Shown here piece after piece: positions 1 to 4,056 of a stretch of DNA of 64,000 nt; position 1 is the first letter of the stretch; each line of letters opens with the position of its first letter. Both the position numbers and the translations under genes were made by a program. The DNA is from Sulfurimonas sp. (GTDB lineage: Bacteria > Campylobacterota > Campylobacteria > Campylobacterales > Sulfurimonadaceae): NCBI GenBank assembly GCA_028687935.1, contig JAQTZE010000004.1:178783-242782 (forward strand). Reading direction: 5' to 3'. The notes below the pieces were generated by a model that searched no databases, was not told where the DNA came from, and saw only the letters and a program-made list of their open reading frames with translations.

Positions 1-717
1 TAAACCATAACATATAGAATCACAAGAATTCCAAGACATAGAAGAAAATTTCATAAGATTTGGATAATCAATCAAACTTCCAAAACATTCGGATTGTGTA
101 ATATTTGGCAAAGGAAAACCAGAAAGAGGAGAACAAGTCTCCAAAACACCGTAAAGCGTCCAGCTCTCTAAATCGCCACAAGTATCAGTCCAACACTGTA
201 AACTATTATATGCAGTACCGTTTGAAATGTAAGGATTTCCACTTGTAACGAAATCATTACATTCTGTTAATGTGATATCATGCAAAATAGGAGTTTTATT
301 TTGAGGTTGAGACTCAGGAGTACAAGAAGTTTTACAAGAACAATCAGTAAAGTCTAAGTCCTCACCAGCAGGACAAGCTTTAAGGTCGCCTAAAGTGATA
401 TTTTTAGATTCATATTTCGCCCAAAAGAAAATATAATTACTGCCATTTTTAGCACAGTCACGAACACTTAATAATTTATAATTAGTATCAGTATTCCAAG
501 CAATAGCTTGATTAATACAACCGGAATCAACAATACTTTGAGCTGATGAGCCAGCATATTGGTAATTATCACCCCATTCAAAAACCCGTGTAGAATAATC
601 ACGACATTGGGTTTGTGGCGTACCGTTAAAATTCAAAATTTGGTCAAAAGTAACACCAGAAGAAAATAAAGAAGAAGTCAAAAATAAACTAAAAAATAAA
701 AATAATAATGTTTTCAT
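1..717 (-). CDS. Partial Cys-rich secreted phage protein, adsorption-protein candidate
   Basis: Open from an ATG at 717 to the left edge, 239 codons without a stop; the C terminus is outside the window. The N terminus is a clear signal peptide (MKTLLFLFFSLFLTSSLFSS), followed by a Cys-rich, aromatic, Asn/Ser-rich extracellular-type sequence with several C-x(n)-C pairs. Position after the coat-like genes, with the ATG one base past the preceding stop, matches the place of the minor tip or adsorption protein (pIII) in filamentous phages. No pIII domain is recognised by sequence, so the role is inferred from order and export signal. The Cys content suggests disulfides formed in the periplasm. 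Confidence 0.6.
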   Translation of the reverse strand, partial: MKTLLFLFFSLFLTSSLFSSGVTFDQILNFNGTPQTQCRDYSTRVFEWGDNYQYAGSSAQSIVDSGCINQAIAWNTDTNYKLLSVRDCAKNGSNYIFFWAKYESKNITLGDLKACPAGEDLDFTDCSCKTSCTPESQPQNKTPILHDITLTECNDFVTSGNPYISNGTAYNSLQCWTDTCGDLESWTLYGVLETCSPLSGFPLPNITQSECFGSLIDYPNLMKFSSMSWNSCDSICYGL

Positions 718-718
718 T

Positions 719-835
719 TTAATGTCTCAATAAAGATATTGCACCGAAAAGAGGAGCAATAACAACAGTCAAATTAATAAGAATTGAAGCAAAATAATTT
801 ATGACTTCAAAATTAGTAATCTCAAGTAAAATCAT
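719..835 (-). CDS. 38-residue single-helix membrane protein, minor coat candidate
   Basis: A 38-aa ORF starting MILLEITNFEVINYFASILI, with one hydrophobic helix and a basic C terminus (LLRH). Its ATG overlaps the TGA of the upstream gene (ATGA, 832-835) and its TAA is one base before the next ATG, so it is translationally coupled on both sides. Size and location resemble the tiny minor capsid proteins (pVII/pIX type) of filamentous phages. No family can be named from sequence. The tight coupling makes it likely to be real despite its length. Confidence 0.55.
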   Translation of the reverse strand: MILLEITNFEVINYFASILINLTVVIAPLFGAISLLRH

Positions 836-1194
836 CTTTTACCGCCTACAGCCATAAAAGCTTGTATTGAAAAATACATAAAAACACCCCCGAAAATAAC
901 ACCGATTAGACCGAGAAGAAAATTAAACTGTTCTATAGTCATACCAAGTTTTGTGGAAAAATCAGGACGACAAGAATTATCAGAAGATGAAAAAGTATAG
1001 TTTGGGATTACAGTTTGAGCGTATTTATCCGTGGTAGTTGCATACCAAGTGTTATTGTCTGAACGCAAATAATAAAAAGAACCAAGCCTTGAATAATAAT
1101 CTTCTATACAATAAGAATTTGCATCAAGAAGATAAGAAGCAGAAGAAACGCTTTGAAATGTTATTAATAATAATAATATTTTAAAAAATTTCAT
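832..1194 (-). CDS. Small secreted protein with C-terminal membrane helix, phage structural candidate
   Basis: 120 aa. A signal peptide (MKFFKILLLLITFQSVSSA) is followed by about 60 polar, aromatic residues with two Cys, then a strongly hydrophobic helix near residues 90-112 ending in GGKR. The start is supported by a GAGGA Shine-Dalgarno just upstream on the minus strand. It lies between the coat-like genes and the Cys-rich protein. A periplasmic head plus C-terminal anchor is the topology of phage assembly or minor coat proteins. I do not recognise the family. Confidence 0.6.
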   Translation of the reverse strand: MKFFKILLLLITFQSVSSASYLLDANSYCIEDYYSRLGSFYYLRSDNNTWYATTTDKYAQTVIPNYTFSSSDNSCRPDFSTKLGMTIEQFNFLLGLIGVIFGGVFMYFSIQAFMAVGGKR

Positions 1195-1210
1195 TTTTTC
1201 CTCTTAATTT

Positions 1211-1238
1211 TTCTCAAAAGCCAAAAGGCTAATGAGAA
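1211..1238 (-). terminator. Hairpin at the end of the second coat-like gene
   Basis: TTCTCA (1211-1216) pairs with TGAGAA (1233-1238) and AGCC (1219-1222) with GGCT (1227-1230), with a symmetric AA/AA internal loop and a 4-base loop. The stop codon of the 38-aa coat-like gene lies inside it. Filamentous phages often have a strong hairpin just after the major coat gene that limits downstream expression. The T-run follows the hairpin only when read on the plus strand, so on the coding strand this may act as an attenuator or mRNA stabiliser rather than a classic terminator. Confidence 0.45.
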
Positions 1239-1345
1239 TTTTTAGCGACTATAATCGCTTTATTTACACCCCAAACAACAGCTAAAGAAGCAATCAACAA
1301 ACTAAACAAAGCCGTTATAACTTCCAAATTTATGTCAGGCAACAT
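1229..1345 (-). CDS. 38-residue coat-protein-like helix, second of a pair
   Basis: The ORF encodes MLPDINLEVITALFSLLIAS and continues AVVWGVNKAIIVAKNSH: an acidic N terminus, a hydrophobic helix, then a basic tail. This is the layout of filamentous phage major coat proteins of the type made without a signal peptide. It shares the pattern A-V-x-W-G-V-x-K-A-I with the 41-aa protein encoded immediately upstream (1351-1476), only 5 bases away, so the two look like paralogs. Too short for conventional gene finders. Assignment is by size, charge pattern and position. Confidence 0.6.
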   Translation of the reverse strand: MLPDINLEVITALFSLLIASLAVVWGVNKAIIVAKNSH

Positions 1346-1350
1346 ATCAA

Positions 1351-1476
1351 TTAAGCTCTTGAAGCTAAACCGATAGCTTTTACAACGCCCCAGATTACCG
1401 CTGTAGCAGTAAGCATGAGAGAACCAACTGCAAGAACGTCAGCTGTATTAAATGCTAATCCCGTGATATCCATCAT
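1351..1476 (-). CDS. 41-residue major coat protein candidate
   Basis: The ORF begins MMDITGLAFNTADVLAVGSL and ends AVIWGVVKAIGLASRA: short acidic/amphipathic N terminus, one transmembrane helix, basic C terminus. This matches the general plan of signal-less pVIII proteins of filamentous phages. An AAAGGA ribosome-binding site sits just upstream of two consecutive ATGs; the second ATG would be 3 bases downstream. It is the first of two adjacent paralog-like coat genes and lies downstream of the ssDNA-binding candidate, as in many inoviruses. The family is inferred, not matched. Confidence 0.62.
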   Translation of the reverse strand: MMDITGLAFNTADVLAVGSLMLTATAVIWGVVKAIGLASRA

Positions 1477-1719
1477 AATTTCCTTTTGTTAAGCTAGAGT
1501 TCGTAATAACTCTGCATAAATCTAATTACGCAAGTTTGTGCAAAGTTATAACTATTCTAAAATGACTTTTAAAGAGCGGTGATTATAGGCGGAAGTCGTA
1601 GACTTCCATCGTTTACCCCAAACGCTAACTTTAATACATGAGAAAGAAACTCTAATAAGAAATTCAATCAACTCCTAACGCTACGCTAACGGAAGCTTAT
1701 ACCCTGCGGGTGGCTGGTG
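1477..1719. other. Phage intergenic stretch with a perfect hairpin
   Basis: No convincing ORF is seen in these 243 bases. A perfect 7-bp hairpin is present: GGAAGTC (1591-1597), loop GTA, GACTTCC (1601-1607). A smaller ACCC/GGGT stem lies just after the ssDNA-binding candidate gene, near 1700-1710. Neither is followed by a clear T-run on the minus strand. The stretch probably holds the promoter for the coat genes and mRNA-processing or stabilising structures. Confidence 0.4.
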
Positions 1720-2064
1720 TTATACTTTTTTAACTGGTTTAGGTCTCTCAAATTTTGAATAATCAAGAGGATTTTTTTCAAGTGTAAGAACTGGCATAGA
1801 TTTGTCAGGGTATGCTTGAACACCGTATTGTGTAACTTTGATAAGGTAAGGGAGGGCTACAGTAGAGCCAATTTTCTCTTTGAGTTCGTCATAGTACTCT
1901 TCATCTGTAGAAATAGTCTCAACTGATATTTTTTTATATCCTTCTTCGTCAACGCCGTTAAACATCACGGTTAATTCTGTGCTGTAGCTTACTTTGTCAG
2001 TTTTTTTGTCTGTGTACTCTGTAGGTTTTACTTCCATAAGAGTTCCTATTAGGTGAGTAGTCAT
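1720..2064 (-). CDS. Phage ssDNA-binding protein candidate (gpV-like)
   Basis: 114 aa, strand-rich and without a signal peptide or membrane helix, with an OB-fold-like spacing of short beta segments and several Tyr and Lys residues, and a basic C-terminal tail (PKPVKKV). A strong Shine-Dalgarno (AAAGGAGTG) precedes the ATG. Location just before the coat genes fits the single-stranded DNA-binding protein that coats the phage genome before extrusion. The call is from size, composition and place; no diagnostic motif is present. A different small phage protein cannot be excluded. Confidence 0.5.
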   Translation of the reverse strand: MTTHLIGTLMEVKPTEYTDKKTDKVSYSTELTVMFNGVDEEGYKKISVETISTDEEYYDELKEKIGSTVALPYLIKVTQYGVQAYPDKSMPVLTLEKNPLDYSKFERPKPVKKV

Positions 2065-2065
2065 T

Positions 2066-2420
2066 GTGTCACTCCTTTAAGTGAATAAAAGTTTCACTTA
2101 ATCAATAAATCTATCAATTAAGTTTTATAAATCTATGTAAGGGCTTACATTGCGCATCACGAAAATAAGCGACTTAGTGCCTCATATAGACTTATAGAAC
2201 TTAATAAAGTAAAATTAAGTGTTTAGAAAGTATGAAGTGAGTTTTTTCAATTCAAGGGAAAAAATAAACCCTTATAATCCGCTCACAGTTCGTACTCTCT
2301 AGACACCTAACAATTTTTGTCACTTCGTTTTTTAAATCTAATCCCCGAAGAAGTGACTGATCAGGGCTAGATAAGTTAGCTTTTAACGTCTTCATTTCAA
2401 ATGGACGTGATATCAACGGC
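2066..2420. other. Structured phage intergenic region, possible replication origin or packaging signal
   Basis: 355 bases without a supported gene, dense in dyads. A long imperfect inverted repeat pairs 2219-2241 with 2282-2306 (GTGTTTAGAAAGTATGAA against GTGTCTAGAGAGTACGAA when read 5'-3' on each strand) and encloses AAGGG...CCCTT. A second stem pairs GTCACTTCG (2319-2327) with CGAAG...GTGAC (2346-2357). A third, ACGTC...GACGT, lies near 2387-2408. In filamentous phages clustered hairpins in the main intergenic region serve as plus- and minus-strand origins and the packaging signal. The exact role here is inferred. Confidence 0.5.
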
Positions 2421-2765
2421 TTACATCAGACTGTTTGCAAACTTATGTGACTGCGTTTCAAAAATTGAAAATTGAAAATATTGTTTTAAATCATCACAAA
2501 ATTGATTAACATCTTCATAAATAGTAAAAAATTTATAAGAAGGAGAAAAGTAAGTAAAATAATCTTCACGACGAAGTTCAAGACAAACGCATGTATCATC
2601 TTTATTAACATTTATGATATTATTAGTAATAGAAGTGACTATAGTTGTAAAACCAGTTTTTATATAACCGAATACCTCATTACAATAAGAAATTAGATTA
2701 TCAAAGAAAGGCTCAAAGAGTTTGAGTTGGATTTTATTGTCTTGATTTACTTGCATTTTAGTCAC
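2421..2765 (-). CDS. Phage early protein of unknown function
   Basis: 114 aa, acidic, aromatic-rich, no signal peptide or membrane helix, no recognised domain. It is the first leftward gene after the divergent operator region and so is probably the directly regulated early gene. The N terminus may start at the second Met (MTKMQVNQDN). An opposite-strand ORF of 64 codons over the same bases has no ribosome-binding site and is rejected. This gene holds the only two copies of the AAACGCA/TGCGTTT word seen in the prophage part (2452 and 2585). Confidence 0.5.
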   Translation of the reverse strand: MTKMQVNQDNKIQLKLFEPFFDNLISYCNEVFGYIKTGFTTIVTSITNNIINVNKDDTCVCLELRREDYFTYFSPSYKFFTIYEDVNQFCDDLKQYFQFSIFETQSHKFANSLM

Positions 2766-2772
2766 CTCAAAT

Positions 2773-2861
2773 TGTAATAGTTACATCTTTTAAACATATA
2801 TATTGTAACAGTTACAAACTTAAAAAACAATAAAATTATGTAAAATATTGTAATAATTACA
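2773..2861. promoter_or_regulatory. Three palindromic operators in the divergent phage control region
   Basis: Three near-identical 13-bp palindromes of form TGTAAY-A-RTTACA lie between the divergent genes: TGTAATAGTTACA at 2773-2785, TGTAACAGTTACA at 2804-2816 and TGTAATAATTACA at 2849-2861. This is the arrangement of a repressor-controlled switch. The adjacent small HTH protein (2895-3104) is the obvious candidate ligand. Assignment of the protein to the sites is inference. Confidence 0.7.
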
Positions 2862-2894
2862 TAAAATTAGTCTATATTTTGAAAGGTTTACAAA

Positions 2895-3104
2895 ATGAAC
2901 AAAAATCAATTAGCTGAAATGATGGGAATATCATTAAAAACACTATACAACTGGGAAAAAGAAAAACCTGATCTAGTTAGATTAATTAATCAAGGTTTGG
3001 CACTAGATGAAAGTATTGAAGCAACAAGAGAACATTTAAAAAAGCTTGAAGAAATAAAAGGGCAAGCAAGTATTGGAAAATTTAATTTGAAAAAGGGAAT
3101 CTAA
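2895..3104 (+). CDS. Small HTH regulator of the prophage
   Basis: 69 aa. Residues 1-35 form a helix-turn-helix (NQLAEMMGISLKTLYNWEKE), of the kind seen in short transposase-like or phage regulators, followed by a coiled-coil-like charged helix. An AAAGG ribosome-binding site precedes the ATG. It starts 33 bases after the last of three TGTAAYARTTACA operators and is divergent from the leftward phage genes, so it is probably the switch repressor or activator and likely autoregulated. It is followed one base later by the nuclease gene, suggesting cotranscription. Confidence 0.65.
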   Translation: MNKNQLAEMMGISLKTLYNWEKEKPDLVRLINQGLALDESIEATREHLKKLEEIKGQASIGKFNLKKGI

Positions 3105-3105
3105 A

Positions 3106-3711
3106 TTGCAGATATTTTTTATAGTAGTTATTTTTTTAATGATATTTGCTTTTATATTAATGGTTAAATACATAGAAAAAAATTTACCAAAAAAATTAAA
3201 AAGAGAGAAAAAAAGTTGGAAAGAAGATATAAATAAAAAAGAGAGATTGAAAAAAGAATATTATGAAAATTTAAAAAAAATAAAAGAAGCAGAATTTACA
3301 ATCAAACAAGACAAAAATAAAATAAAAGGTGATAGCTATGAAAAATTTGTAGCAAATCATTTTAAAGAGCTTGGATATTATGTATGGGAACATGGAAAAG
3401 AAAAAGGAAAACTTGACGGAGGAATAGATCTGTTTATAAAAAAAGGGAATGAAGTTTATTTTGTACAATGCAAAAATTGGGAGAACTGGAAGATAAACCA
3501 TGATACAGTACAAGCAGTACAAACAAAAGTAAGAAACTATATGAAAGAAAATCCAAATCTTACAAAACTGCTCAATGGAAATGATAAGAAAATACTCTAT
3601 GTAATGCCAAAAGCATCACTCACAAAATCAGCTTATGCCTATATAAAAACTCATAGTGAAATACTAGATTTTAAGATAATTCCAATGAATAAAGAAAATT
3701 TTAAAGGGTAA
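3106..3711 (+). CDS. Membrane-anchored Mrr-type restriction endonuclease-like protein
   Basis: 201 aa starting at TTG 3106, with AAAGGG upstream. Residues 1-22 are a transmembrane helix (FFIVVIFLMIFAFILMVKYI), then a Lys/Glu-rich coiled region, then a PD-(D/E)xK fold: GDSYEKFVANHFKELGYYV, the DGGID motif and VQCKNW, which together give the catalytic E, D and Q-x-K pattern of Mrr_cat. Such proteins cut DNA, often modified or foreign DNA. The membrane anchor places the nuclease where incoming DNA enters. It is the last prophage gene before the attachment site, typical of a cargo or exclusion gene. A function in superinfection exclusion is inference. Confidence 0.65.
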   Translation: MQIFFIVVIFLMIFAFILMVKYIEKNLPKKLKREKKSWKEDINKKERLKKEYYENLKKIKEAEFTIKQDKNKIKGDSYEKFVANHFKELGYYVWEHGKEKGKLDGGIDLFIKKGNEVYFVQCKNWENWKINHDTVQAVQTKVRNYMKENPNLTKLLNGNDKKILYVMPKASLTKSAYAYIKTHSEILDFKIIPMNKENFKG

Positions 3712-3717
3712 GCTTTT

Positions 3718-3740
3718 TTCGAACCTCTCCTCGTCCACCA
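3718..3740 (+). repeat. tRNA 3'-end fragment, probable attR of the prophage
   Basis: These 23 bases fit the 3' quarter of a tRNA exactly: T-loop TTCGAAC, T-stem 3' strand CTCTC, acceptor 3' strand CTCGTCC, discriminator A and CCA. The matching 5' half (acceptor GGACGAG) is not upstream, so this is not a functional tRNA. Phages that integrate into tRNA genes duplicate the 3' end as the attachment core, leaving an intact tRNA on one side and a fragment on the other. The full tRNA should be left of the window. Confidence 0.68.
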
Positions 3741-3910
3741 CTGAAGACCTTCTTTTTTAAAAAATCCCTTTAAACAAAACTTATTTTCAAAACACTATTT
3801 TTCGCCTCAATTTGGCTCTTTTATTATCTTGTTTTTTTCATTTCTGGCATTGTAAATTTGGAATGCTTGATTATGATAAATTTTATGTAACAGTATTTTT
3901 TTTGATAGAA

Positions 3911-4018
3911 GAAAAAAGAGAGTGCGGTGGATTGAGGATGACTTGAAGTCAGAGCCTTACACAGGGACCGCAACCTGTTTATTATAGCCCACTCGTTTCT
4001 CACTCGGATAAACTATTA
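3911..4018 (-). ncRNA. tracrRNA of the type II-C CRISPR system
   Basis: The anti-repeat lies at 3981-4016: read on the plus strand it copies the crRNA-sense repeat in two blocks, TTATAGCCC and TTTCTCACTCGGATAA, with an asymmetric internal bulge. On the minus strand the tail continues ACAGG-TTGCGGTC-CCTGT, a 5-bp hairpin whose loop TGCGGT can pair with ACCGCA near the 3' end. A TGACT-TCA-AGTCA hairpin lies between, and transcription would end at CTCTCTTTTTTC (about 3911). The same pseudoknot layout (loop UUGCGGG with 3' CCGC) is known for Campylobacter jejuni tracrRNA. TATCAT on the minus strand (4023-4028) could be its -10 box. Ends are approximate. Confidence 0.88.
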
Positions 4019-4027
4019 ATGTTATGA

Positions 4028-4033
4028 TATAAT
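4028..4033 (+). promoter_or_regulatory. cas9 promoter -10 box
   Basis: A perfect TATAAT lies 23 bases before the cas9 ATG, giving a leader of roughly 17 bases that includes AAAGGAA as ribosome-binding site. The overlapping minus-strand TATCAT could drive tracrRNA, so the two transcripts would start back to back. No -35 element is needed by the housekeeping sigma of this phylum. Confidence 0.6.
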
Positions 4034-4056
4034 TTTTTCAATTAAAGGAAATTGAA

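Larger units (their letters stand above)
1..3740. mobile_element. Right-hand part of an integrated filamentous phage (inovirus-like)
   Basis: A block of small, AT-rich, mostly leftward genes shows a filamentous phage plan: an ssDNA-binding candidate, two tiny single-helix coat-like proteins, small secreted and membrane proteins, and a Cys-rich secreted protein running off the left edge. A divergent control region and two rightward accessory genes follow. The block ends at a tRNA 3'-end-like sequence (3718-3740), so the full tRNA and the other attachment site should lie left of the window. The morphogenesis ATPase (Zot/gpI), replication initiator and any integrase are not visible here. The inovirus call rests on architecture and protein size, not on a recognised hallmark sequence. 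A related ssDNA element is possible. Confidence 0.72.

Noticed and set aside
2502..2696. Plus-strand ORF of 64 codons opposite the phage early gene
   Set aside because: Low-complexity, no ribosome-binding site, and lies wholly over a better supported leftward gene.
3718..3740. A complete tRNA gene at the prophage edge
   Set aside because: Only the T-loop to CCA part exists. The upstream bases belong to the nuclease gene end and cannot form acceptor, D or anticodon arms.
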